A stretch of DNA of 7,013 nt, from the NCBI GenBank assembly GCA_046262415.1, contig JBHEMU010000089.1, forward strand, positions 1-7,013. Reading direction: 5' to 3'. The notes under the pieces were generated by a model that saw only the letters and a program-made list of their open reading frames with translations, was not told where the DNA came from and ran no database searches. Made by a program: the position numbers and the translations under genes. Within the stretch, counting starts at the first letter, position 1, and each line of letters begins with the position of its first letter. Positions 1-5,571 of the stretch are shown here, piece after piece. Source of the DNA: JACDAS01 sp046262415. Lineage in GTDB: Bacteria; Actinomycetota; Thermoleophilia; Gaiellales; Gaiellaceae.

Positions 1-213
1 TCACTGGGCGCGATCGGGATCACGGCCCTCGCCGGCACGATCGCCTACGGGGCGCTGGGGGAGCTGGAGCCCGGCGCTGCGGCGATCGTCGGCCTGCCCG
101 CCGCCCTGGGCGCCGTCGCCGGGACCGCCCTCCAGCAGCGCGTCGCGTCGCGCACGCTGTCGCTCGGCTTCGCGGCGCTCCTCGCGGCGATCGGCGTCTG
201 GCTGCTGATTTAG
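1..213 (+). CDS. TauE/SafE family membrane permease, C-terminal end (5' part outside window)
   Basis: Frame 1 is open from the first base to a TAG at 211-213 and gives 70 residues. The peptide is almost entirely hydrophobic (about three membrane segments) and ends in AAIGVWLLI, a typical TauE/SafE C-terminus. The family comprises inner-membrane permeases linked to export of sulfite, sulfonates or other anions; the substrate here cannot be told. Aligned by eye with the complete TauE half-gene at 381-746, the fragment starts at the equivalent of residue 48 (the ATSL motif) and both proteins end at the same point. It is therefore either a second half-size protein of about 118 residues or the C-terminal half of a full-length one of about 250. 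The stop codon is formed by the outer end of the palindrome at 211-376. Confidence 0.8.
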   Translation, partial: SLGAIGITALAGTIAYGALGELEPGAAAIVGLPAALGAVAGTALQQRVASRTLSLGFAALLAAIGVWLLI

Positions 214-376
214 TGCCCCGCCCAGCAACGCCCGCCGGCTTCTGGCCCGCGATCACGCGGCGCCATGCGTCGTCCTCGGTCGCCCCCGTACCTGAAGGTA
301 CGCGGGCTCCCCGCGTCCTAGCCTGCCTTGGTGCTCGCGACCCAGAAGCGCGGCAACGTCACTGGACGGGGCACTA
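211..376. repeat. 166-bp imperfect palindrome filling the gap between two TauE genes (MITE- or REP-like candidate)
   Basis: The whole gap between the two permease genes is one inverted repeat. The outer arms, 211-225 (tagtgccccgcccag) and 362-376, pair at 14 of 15 positions. Inner blocks 238-256 and 331-349 pair at 16 of 19 (the right block reads gtgctcgcgacccagaagc). The centre is GTACCT-ga-AGGTAC at 288-301. Pairing between these blocks is weaker. Both ends carry TA outside a matching GTGCCCCG/CGGGGCAC, which could be a TA target duplication, as left by IS630/Tc1-type elements, although a TA inside a palindrome cannot prove it. It holds no reading frame of its own. It could be a non-autonomous mobile element, a REP/BIME-type repeat, or a large intergenic hairpin ending the first transcript. 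The structure is seen directly; its nature is inference. Confidence 0.7.
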
Positions 377-380
377 GTAG

Positions 381-746
381 ATGTGGAGCCTCGTTCTCGC
401 CGGCCTCCTCGGCCTCGCCGCAGGCGTCCTCGCGGGGCTGTTCGGAGTCGGCGGCGGCATCCTGTTCGTGCCGACGCTCGCGCTCGTGCTGGGGCTGACG
501 CAGATCCATGCCGAGGCGACCTCGCTGCTCGCGATCCTCCCCACCGTGGCGGCCGGGGCCCTGCGGCAGCATCGCTACGGGAACGTCCGCTGGCGGCCGG
601 CACTCGTCCTCGGCCTCGGCTCGGTGGCCGGCGTCGCCGGGGGAGTCGCCCTCGCCGAGTCGCTGTCCGACGACACGCTGCGGCGCCTGTTCGGCCTCCT
701 CGTGCTGGTCGTCGCGGCGCAGGTCGCCTGGCGCGCCCGGGCCTAG
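381..746 (+). CDS. half-size TauE/SafE family membrane permease
   Basis: This is a complete 121-residue membrane protein. It has the family signature GVGGG at residues 22-26 followed by VP at 30-31, then the conserved ATSL at 46-49, and hydrophobic segments at about 3-20, 24-40, 46-61, 73-92 and 100-115. Full-length TauE/SafE permeases (about 250 residues) contain two such halves, each with this signature, so this gene is one half. It presumably works as a dimer, or as a heterodimer with the preceding gene product; transport of an anion such as sulfite or a sulfonate is known for the family, but the substrate is unknown here. The ATG at 381 follows the palindrome by 4 bp. The only purine-rich stretch upstream, ggacgggg at 364-371, lies inside the palindrome arm, so translation could be affected by its folding. 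Confidence 0.82.
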   Translation: MWSLVLAGLLGLAAGVLAGLFGVGGGILFVPTLALVLGLTQIHAEATSLLAILPTVAAGALRQHRYGNVRWRPALVLGLGSVAGVAGGVALAESLSDDTLRRLFGLLVLVVAAQVAWRARA

Positions 747-772
747 AAACAGGCGGCCCACCTTCCTATGCT
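744..772 (+). promoter_or_regulatory. candidate promoter for a leaderless transcript of the 779 gene
   Basis: TATGCT at 767-772 fits the actinobacterial TANNNT -10 element and is followed by 6 nt and then GTG at 779. A weak -35 (TAGAAA, 744-749, four of six matches to TTGACA) stands 17 bp upstream and overlaps the stop codon of the permease gene. A start site about 7 nt after the -10 would fall on the G of the GTG, so the mRNA would have no leader. No Shine-Dalgarno sequence is present. Confidence 0.5.
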
Positions 773-778
773 TCGCGG

Positions 779-1159
779 GTGCCCGATCCTGAGCTGTGGA
801 TCCCGCTCGTCGACGAGCCGATCGGCGCGCTGGTCGCCGGAATCGAGGAGAGCGACCCCGAGCTCACCCGGCTTGTCTCGACCCCGAGGCGGCTGCTCGC
901 GTTCCGGACCTTCGCCTACGTGCGCGTCGGGATCCTGCTCGGACGGATGCTGATGGAGCAGGGGGTGGGCGCCCACGACGAGAGCGAGACCTGGGTGGAC
1001 GTCCTGCTGCGCGATCCGGTCCACCGGGACCGGATCGAGAGCGAGATCAGAGCCGTCGCCCGGGAGGTGGCGGCCGACGAGCGATTGGACGGGGACACGG
1101 GGCACGACGACGGGGCCCGCGAGCGATTCAGGGTGCTGGCCCGCAAGCTGGAGCGCTGA
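779..1159 (+). CDS. uncharacterised 126-residue soluble protein
   Basis: I do not recognise this family. The frame opens well upstream, but the upstream part overlaps the permease gene in another frame, so the GTG at 779 is chosen: it lies 6 nt after a TATGCT element and begins the balanced-composition part (VPDPELWIPLVDEPIG). The protein is charged, probably helical and cytoplasmic, with no signal peptide or membrane segment. Residues about 15-60 contain a mixed helical stretch with TPRRLLAFRTFAYVRVGILL, and the C-terminal half is rich in Asp, Glu, Arg and His (RDPVHRDRIESEIRAVAREV, then an acidic linker and RFRVLARKLER). It has no cysteines and no obvious catalytic motif. Third codon positions are strongly G/C, which supports real coding. 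Neighbours do not suggest a role. Confidence 0.65.
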   Translation: MPDPELWIPLVDEPIGALVAGIEESDPELTRLVSTPRRLLAFRTFAYVRVGILLGRMLMEQGVGAHDESETWVDVLLRDPVHRDRIESEIRAVAREVAADERLDGDTGHDDGARERFRVLARKLER

Positions 1160-1182
1160 CCGCAAGGCCGATCGAACGTGCT

Positions 1183-1188
1183 AATAAT
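1183..1188 (+). promoter_or_regulatory. possible -10 element upstream of the FG-GAP protein gene
   Basis: AATAAT (within ctaataatgg) is the only A/T-rich patch in the 98-bp gap before the propeller gene and matches TATAAT at five of six positions. A start near 1195 would give a leader of about 60 nt. I see no convincing -35 at the right distance, so this is tentative. The rest of the gap shows no hairpin or other structure. Confidence 0.25.
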
Positions 1189-1257
1189 GGCGTGCAGCTC
1201 CAAGAGCGTGCGGTGTCGGAAGAACTCGCCCGCTTGGAATCGACGGAGGGGGCGGCC

Positions 1258-2730
1258 ATGCTGAGAGCGTCTGTTCGGACTCGCCGGTCGCGCCGTCGGC
1301 GCCTCGGCCTCGTTGTTAGCGGCTGCCTGCTCGCCGGTCTCGTTGCCGGCATCGCCGGGGCGGCCGATCCGACCTTCACTCCGGCACCCGGCTCGCCCAT
1401 CGATACGTACGCCGGTCCGTGGACAGTGCTTGCGGCGGATCTGGACCGAGACGGCAACCCTGACCTTGCCTATACGGCTGACTACAGGGTCGGCTCGTCC
1501 CAGCCCTACGCCGGCGTCCTGCTCGGAGACGGCTCGGGAGGCTTCAGCCCGGGACCTGGCACGCCCGCCCCCATCGACGGCTTCGCCCCCGGCCTGGTGA
1601 GCGGCGACTGGAACCGTGACGGCAAGCCCGACCTCGCCAGCGCGAGCATCAGATCGGACACTGTCACGGTCCTGCTCGGCGACGGTCTGGGTGGCTTCGG
1701 AGCCGCGCCGGGGTCGCCGATCGGGGTAGGCAGCTTCCCGAACTCGCTGGTCGCCGCCGATCTCAGCCGCGACGGCCGTCTCGACCTCGTAGCCAGCAAC
1801 GGTGGTGACGGCAACATCACGATCCTGCTCGGAGACGGCACCGGCCGGTTCAAGGAGGCCGAGGGCTCGCCGGTCCACGTCGCCGGGTGGGCGGCATCTT
1901 CGGTCGCGGTCGACCTGAACCACGACGGCAGGCTGGATCTCGCGATCAGCGGGAGTGACTACGTCACGGTCCTGCTCGGGGATGGCCTGGGAGGCTTCAG
2001 CGAAGCCGCCGGGTCACCGATCCACGTCGGGCATGTATCCAGGGAACTCGCCGCGGCAGACTTGAATCTCGACGGCCTCCCCGACCTCGCCGTCCTCCGA
2101 CCGGCCCCGATGGCGCACTACGGCGACCTCAGGATTCTGCTCGGAGACGGCACCGGCCGCTTCGACAAGACGGCCATACCCCCGATCCCTGCGGGCGACT
2201 CGCCGAACGCGATCGCGGTCGCCGACCTGAACCTCGACGGTGCTCCCGACCTCGCCGTCGCCGACGGCGAGCTGAGCAACGTCATCATCATGCTCGGGGA
2301 CGGCACAGGCGACTTCAGTCCTAGTGCCGGCTCTCCGTTCGCGGCCGGAGGTCAGCCGTATGGTCTCGTCGCGTCCGACCTGAACCACGACGGCAGGGCC
2401 GACCTCGCTCTCGCCAACTACGACTCGGAGAACATCTCGATCCTCCTCAACACGGCCGCGCCGACCGCGGTCAAGCTCGCCGACTTCAGTGCCCGGCCGT
2501 TGAGCCGGGGGGTGGAGCTCCGCTGGAGGGCGCAGGGGGCCGGCGTGCTCGGGTTCAACGTCTACCGCTCGGGCGCCAGGCTGAACCGGACGCTGATCCC
2601 CGCCCGTGGGACGGCGTACCGCCTGCTCGACCGCGGCGCGCGCGCGGGAACGAGCCACGTCTATCGCCTTCAGGCCGTCCGGCTCGACGGCACGAGGGCC
2701 TGGCTCGGGACCGCGACCGCGAAGCGGTAG
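1258..2730 (+). CDS. secreted seven-repeat FG-GAP/VCBS propeller protein with C-terminal Fn3-like domain
   Basis: The 490-residue product starts at ATG 1258, with GGAGGG at 1245-1250, 7 nt upstream. The N-terminus has an Arg-rich stretch (residues 7-15), a hydrophobic core (16-34) and a likely cleavage site after AGA or AGAA (35/36). Seven repeats follow, each with an L-N-x-D-G-x-x-D-L-A loop beginning at residues 62, 118, 169, 220, 269, 324 and 375 and a following strand LLGDGxGxF. These Asp loops bind calcium in FG-GAP/VCBS (integrin-alpha-like) proteins, and seven copies make a complete beta-propeller. Residues about 405-490 resemble an Fn3-like domain seen at the end of secreted bacterial proteins (VELRW, GFNVYRSG, Y-x-L-x-A-V). 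Probable role: extracellular binding or adhesion; the ligand is unknown. No sortase motif or membrane anchor is visible. It converges on the zur gene with 4 bp between the stops. Confidence 0.9.
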   Translation: MLRASVRTRRSRRRRLGLVVSGCLLAGLVAGIAGAADPTFTPAPGSPIDTYAGPWTVLAADLDRDGNPDLAYTADYRVGSSQPYAGVLLGDGSGGFSPGPGTPAPIDGFAPGLVSGDWNRDGKPDLASASIRSDTVTVLLGDGLGGFGAAPGSPIGVGSFPNSLVAADLSRDGRLDLVASNGGDGNITILLGDGTGRFKEAEGSPVHVAGWAASSVAVDLNHDGRLDLAISGSDYVTVLLGDGLGGFSEAAGSPIHVGHVSRELAAADLNLDGLPDLAVLRPAPMAHYGDLRILLGDGTGRFDKTAIPPIPAGDSPNAIAVADLNLDGAPDLAVADGELSNVIIMLGDGTGDFSPSAGSPFAAGGQPYGLVASDLNHDGRADLALANYDSENISILLNTAAPTAVKLADFSARPLSRGVELRWRAQGAGVLGFNVYRSGARLNRTLIPARGTAYRLLDRGARAGTSHVYRLQAVRLDGTRAWLGTATAKR

Positions 2731-2741
2731 CGCCCTACTGC
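2724..2741. terminator. small hairpin spanning both stop codons of the convergent genes
   Basis: On the plus strand GCGGTAG (2724-2730), loop cgcc (2731-2734), then CTACTGC (2735-2741) pair over 7 bp with one G-U. The stem contains the TAG of the propeller gene and, on the other strand, the TAG of zur. There is no U-run on either side, so it is at best a weak, factor-assisted bidirectional terminator. No other terminator candidate exists between these genes. Confidence 0.35.
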
Positions 2742-3172
2742 GTCACGCACTCGTCGCAGGCGCCTCGCAGGACGACGTCGTGGCCCTCGACCGCGTAGCC
2801 GAGGCCGCCGGCGACCGCGTCGATCGCGACCTCGAGCACGTCGTCGCTGAACGCCTCGACCTTACCGCAGCCGTCGCACACGAGGTGGTGATGGTGCTCT
2901 CCCGCCGCGAACAGCGGCTCATACCGGGCGCTGCCCTGGCCGATCTGCACGCGGTGGACGAGCTTCTGCTCGGCGAGCAGCTCGAGCGTTCGGTACACGC
3001 TCGCGACGCCCACCCGCCGTCCCTGCTCGCGGAGCCGGTCGAGGATCTCCTGCGCGGTCAGGCAGCACGTCTGGCCCCCGAGCAGCTCGACGACCGCCCT
3101 CCGAGCGCCTCCCGCGCGGTAGCCCGCCCCGCGCAGGGCCGCCATCGTCTCCTCGGTCCACGCGTCGCTCAA
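2735..3172 (-). CDS. zur: Fur-family zinc uptake regulator (Zur-like)
   Basis: The product is 145 residues from a TTG at 3172 whose TTGA overlaps the znuB stop; GGGAG lies 7 nt upstream. A second start, ATG 3145 (136 residues), has GAGGAG only 3 nt before it. Both lengths suit the Fur family. An N-terminal winged helix includes the recognition helix VASVYRTLELLAEQ (about residues 56-69). The regulatory metal region is GEHHHHLVCDGCGKVEAF (91-108). Cys99/Cys102 with Cys139/Cys142 (CDEC) form the usual structural zinc site. Zur is preferred over Fur or PerR because the gene ends a znuACB operon that has a Fur/Zur-type box at its start; the protein sequence alone would not decide. With zinc bound it should repress the operon, including itself. 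The open frame continues far upstream over znuB, but that extension is shadow. Confidence 0.88.
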   Translation of the reverse strand: MSDAWTEETMAALRGAGYRAGGARRAVVELLGGQTCCLTAQEILDRLREQGRRVGVASVYRTLELLAEQKLVHRVQIGQGSARYEPLFAAGEHHHHLVCDGCGKVEAFSDDVLEVAIDAVAGGLGYAVEGHDVVLRGACDECVTQ

Positions 3173-3981
3173 CCGCTCGCTCCCAGAGCGCGCCGCAGCC
3201 CGGCACTCCCGCTCGCCGCCACGAACGCCCCGGCGGCGACCAGGACGACCGTCCCGCCGGGCGGCAGGTCGCCGTAGTACGAGATCGTCAGACCGGCGAG
3301 AACCGACCCGAGACCGATCGCCATCGACAGCCCGAGCGTGGAGCGGATGCTCCAGGCGACCTGCGTGGCCGTGACGACCGGCAGCACCATCAGCGCGGCG
3401 ACCAGCAGGATGCCGATGATGCGCATCGAGAGCGCCACAGTCACCGCGGCCAGGGCCGCGACGACGACGTTCAGCAGGGCCACGGGCACCCCACGCACGC
3501 GTGCGGCCTCCTCGTCCAGCACGACGGCGACGAGAGCCCGGTAGAGCAGCGCGATCGCGACGAGCGCGGCGGCGCCGAGCGCGGCGATCAGCGCGAGATC
3601 CCCGTACGAGACGGTGAGGATCGACCCGAACAGGAAGGCGAGGACGTCGACGTTGAACGAGCCCGCGGCCGAGATGATCACGACGCCCGCGGCAATGCCC
3701 GTGTAGAACACGAGCGCCAACGCCTGGTCGCCCGCGGCCCGTCTGCCGGCCCGAAGCCACTCGATCAGCATCGCGCCCGCGAGCGAGGCGACGAGCGCCG
3801 TCAGCACCGGCGAGATCCCGAGCAGGTAGCCGGCGGCGACCCCCGCGAACGCCACGTGCCCGATGCCGTCCCCGATCAGGCTCATCCGCCGCTGCACGAG
3901 GAAGAAGCCGACCGCGGGGGCGAGGACGCCGATGACCGCGCCCGCGGCGAACGCGAGCCGCATGAACTCGGACTCAAGCAT
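3169..3981 (-). CDS. znuB: zinc ABC transporter permease
   Basis: This 270-residue integral membrane protein belongs to the ABC-3 metal permease family (ZnuB/MntB type). It has about eight hydrophobic segments, among them residues 9-29 and a segment following the conserved cytoplasmic stretch RRMSLIGDGIGHVAFAG (31-47), whose S-L-I-G-D-x-x-x-H core is diagnostic of the family. A later hydrophobic helix, IIGILLVAALMVLPVVTA, is also typical. It forms the membrane channel that receives metal from ZnuA and is driven by ZnuC. The start is ATG 3981, overlapping the znuC stop by 8 bp; there is no clear ribosome binding site, so translation is probably coupled. A second ATG at 3963 would shorten it by six residues. 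Zinc rather than manganese is inferred from the operon. Confidence 0.9.
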   Translation of the reverse strand: MLESEFMRLAFAAGAVIGVLAPAVGFFLVQRRMSLIGDGIGHVAFAGVAAGYLLGISPVLTALVASLAGAMLIEWLRAGRRAAGDQALALVFYTGIAAGVVIISAAGSFNVDVLAFLFGSILTVSYGDLALIAALGAAALVAIALLYRALVAVVLDEEAARVRGVPVALLNVVVAALAAVTVALSMRIIGILLVAALMVLPVVTATQVAWSIRSTLGLSMAIGLGSVLAGLTISYYGDLPPGGTVVLVAAGAFVAASGSAGLRRALGASG

Positions 3982-4693
3982 GGGCGTGGGACGGGTCGTG
4001 CCAGACCTCCGGCAGCGCCGAGGGGGAGCCGTCGAAGACGACGCCGCCACGGATCAGCACCAGGCGCTCGACGAAGCGCTCGACGGCGCCGAACTCGTGG
4101 GAGACGTAGAGGATCGTGACGCCGAGCTCGCGGTGGACGCGATCGAGGAACGCGGCGAGCGCGTCCTGGGCCTCCGAGTCGACGCCCGTCGTCGGCTCGT
4201 CCAGGACGAGCAGCTCCGGCTCGCCCGCCAGCGCCTTGGCCAGGAGCGCCCGTTGCAGCTGCCCTCCCGAGAGGCGCGCGATCGGCGTCGAGGTCTGCCC
4301 GCCGAGGCCGACGCGCTCGATCGCCTCCTCCACGTACCTCCGGTCGGCGGCGCGGAGTGGCCCGAGCAGTCCGGCCCGGCCGAGGCGGCCGGCGGCAACC
4401 ACCTCGCGCACGGTCGTCGGCGCGGCCAGCTCGAGCCGCGGACGCTGCGGCAGGTAGCCGAGCCGTTCCCGGCGCGAGCAGGCGCGCGCGGGCTCGCCGA
4501 AGAGCCGCACCTCGCCGAGGGTCGGACGCTCGAGCCCGAGGGCGAGTCGCAGGAGCGTCGTCTTGCCGCCGCCGTTCGGCCCCGCGATCGCCACGAACTC
4601 GCCCGGCCGGACGGCGAGGTCGACCGCGCGGAGCGTCGGCGGGCGGCTGCCGTAGGCGAACGAGACAGCCTCGAACTCGACCGCTAGGCGCAT
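3974..4693 (-). CDS. znuC: zinc ABC transporter ATP-binding protein
   Basis: The product is a 239-residue ABC ATPase with all core motifs: Walker A GPNGGGKT (38-45), Q-loop Gln83 (YLPQR), signature LSGGQ (141-145), Walker B LLVLDE (161-166), and switch His199 (YVSHE). It powers ZnuB-mediated metal import from the cytoplasmic face. Length fits the ZnuC/MntA metal-transporter group. The C-terminus, HDPSHAHA, is short and has three histidines; ZnuC proteins often end in His-rich tails, which could contribute to metal sensing or buffering. ATG 4693 is selected because homology begins there (MRLAVEFEAVSFAYG); it overlaps the end of znuA by 10 bp. The open frame extends far upstream across znuA, but that part is shadow. 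Confidence 0.93.
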   Translation of the reverse strand: MRLAVEFEAVSFAYGSRPPTLRAVDLAVRPGEFVAIAGPNGGGKTTLLRLALGLERPTLGEVRLFGEPARACSRRERLGYLPQRPRLELAAPTTVREVVAAGRLGRAGLLGPLRAADRRYVEEAIERVGLGGQTSTPIARLSGGQLQRALLAKALAGEPELLVLDEPTTGVDSEAQDALAAFLDRVHRELGVTILYVSHEFGAVERFVERLVLIRGGVVFDGSPSALPEVWHDPSHAHA

Positions 4694-5514
4694 TCCAGAC
4701 CCCGCCGGAGTGCCGCCAGGTTGGCCCGCATGACCGAGAAGTAGTCGGCGCCGCGCGTGACCTGGTCGTCCGTCAGCCCCTCGAGCGGATCGAGGACGTC
4801 CGTCCGCGCGCCGGTCTCGCGCGCCACCGCCCGAGTGAGCCGCGGCGAGGCGAGCGTCTCGACGAAGACCGTCGTCGCCCCCGTGTCGCGGACGCGGGCG
4901 ACGATGCGCTCGAACTCGCGGGGAGTGGGCTCCGCCTCCGGGGCGAGGCCGCTGATCGCAACCTGCTCGAGCCCGTATCTCGCCGCCAGGTACCCGAAGG
5001 CGGCGTGGCTCGTCACGATCGTCCGCCGCCGGCATCGGGCCAGCCCGGCCCGCAGCTCGCGGTCGAGCGCCCGCACGCGCCGAGCCAGGGACTCGCCGCG
5101 CCCTCTCGCCCCCAGGGCGACGCCGATGCGCTCGACCAAGCGGGCGTAGAGGGCCGGGTCGAGCCACACGTGCAGGTCGCGCTCGTTCTCGCCGGCGCGC
5201 CGCAGCTCGAGTCCTGCGAGCAGGTCGACCTTCGTGCCCCGCGCGCCTTCGAGGGCCTCTTCGAGCGCCGGCTGGAACCCGCGGCCGAGATAGAGGACGA
5301 CGCGTGCCGAGCGCACTCGCTCGACCTCTCGCGGGGAGAGCTCGGCGTCGTGGGGCTCGACGCCCGGAGGCGTGAGGTCGAGCACGGGCGTCCCCGCCGC
5401 CGCCACCTCCCGCGCGGCGAACGCGAGCGGATAGAAGGCGGCCACGACCGCCGCCTGCTCCTCGCCGCCGCCGCAGGCCGCAGCCGTCGCGGCGAGGATG
5501 GGAATGAGAATCAT
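4684..5514 (-). CDS. znuA: zinc ABC transporter substrate-binding lipoprotein
   Basis: This 276-residue cluster A-I metal-binding protein has the three family histidines in context: His55 (GVEPHDAELSP), His115 (DLHVWLDP) and His170 (TSHAAFGYLAARYGL); Asp242 (VLDPLEG) is a possible fourth ligand. It captures zinc outside the membrane for ZnuB. Cys14 (TAAAC-GGGEE) is a likely lipidation site, which would tether the protein to the membrane. The usual His-rich loop before the second ligand is absent. The start is odd: ATG 5514 gives a signal of only 13 residues with no positive charge, and AAGGAG ends just 1 nt before it. In-frame codons upstream would add V-I-R-R, giving a normal signal, but contain no ATG, GTG or TTG. 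Metal choice (Zn over Mn) is inferred from zur in the operon. Confidence 0.9.
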   Translation of the reverse strand: MILIPILAATAAACGGGEEQAAVVAAFYPLAFAAREVAAAGTPVLDLTPPGVEPHDAELSPREVERVRSARVVLYLGRGFQPALEEALEGARGTKVDLLAGLELRRAGENERDLHVWLDPALYARLVERIGVALGARGRGESLARRVRALDRELRAGLARCRRRTIVTSHAAFGYLAARYGLEQVAISGLAPEAEPTPREFERIVARVRDTGATTVFVETLASPRLTRAVARETGARTDVLDPLEGLTDDQVTRGADYFSVMRANLAALRRGLECA

Positions 5515-5521
5515 TCTCCTT
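5503..5521 (-). promoter_or_regulatory. Fur/Zur-type operator across the znuA ribosome binding site and start codon
   Basis: The plus-strand sequence aatgagaatcattctcctt is palindromic about base 5512, with 8 of 9 pairs matching and only 5505/5519 failing. The 15-bp core TGAGAATCATTCTCC has the 7-1-7 layout of Fur-family boxes (TGATAATnATTATCA) and resembles the boxes known for actinobacterial Zur proteins. It covers the AAGGAG (5521-5516) and the ATG (5514-5512) of znuA. Zur bound here would block the operon at or just after its transcription start. The palindrome is seen; Zur binding is inferred from the zur gene in the same operon. Confidence 0.75.
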
Positions 5522-5532
5522 ATGACCGCCTG

Positions 5533-5538
5533 AGAGTA
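5533..5538 (-). promoter_or_regulatory. possible -10 element of the znuACB-zur operon
   Basis: On the minus strand TACTCT (5538 to 5533) fits TANNNT. A start 7 nt downstream would lie near 5526, giving a leader of about 12 nt and placing the Zur-type box immediately downstream. No good -35 is visible at 17-18 bp. The 57 bp between the hydrolase stop and znuA hold this site, a GAGCTC palindrome and a weak CCCG-gcgg-CGGG hairpin. Confidence 0.35.
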
Positions 5539-5571
5539 CCCGCCGCCGGGCGCGAGCTCGTCAGGATTGCT

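Noticed and set aside
383..778. Upstream extension of the 126-residue gene from an ATG at 383
   Set aside because: This part overlaps the TauE half gene in another frame and reads as Arg/Pro-rich shadow; normal composition begins near GTG 779.
796..1257. In-frame 154-codon extension upstream of the FG-GAP gene
   Set aside because: It overlaps the 779-1159 gene in another frame, is Arg-rich as expected of a high-GC shadow, and the signal peptide and GGAGGG place the true start at ATG 1258.
1274..1326. Reading the FG-GAP protein as a lipoprotein (VSGC at residues 20-23)
   Set aside because: The cysteine comes only about six residues into the hydrophobic core, and a longer hydrophobic stretch ending in AGAA follows, which fits ordinary signal peptidase cleavage better.
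916..1923. Long minus-strand frame opposite the 779 gene and FG-GAP gene
   Set aside because: Its repeats (VSEQDRDV, VAVTV) are mirror images of the FG-GAP repeats on the plus strand, so it is a shadow frame.
3173..3760. N-terminal extension of zur over znuB
   Set aside because: It lies antiphase within the clearly real permease gene and would give a Fur protein more than twice the normal size.
3863..4687. Plus-strand frame of 274 codons opposite znuC
   Set aside because: It is antisense to an ABC ATPase with all motifs intact, and its composition (Arg, Ala, Glu, Gln) is that of a shadow.
5540..5555. CCCG-gcgg-CGGG hairpin as terminator between the hydrolase and znuA
   Set aside because: It has only four base pairs and no U-run, and such matches are frequent by chance at this GC content.
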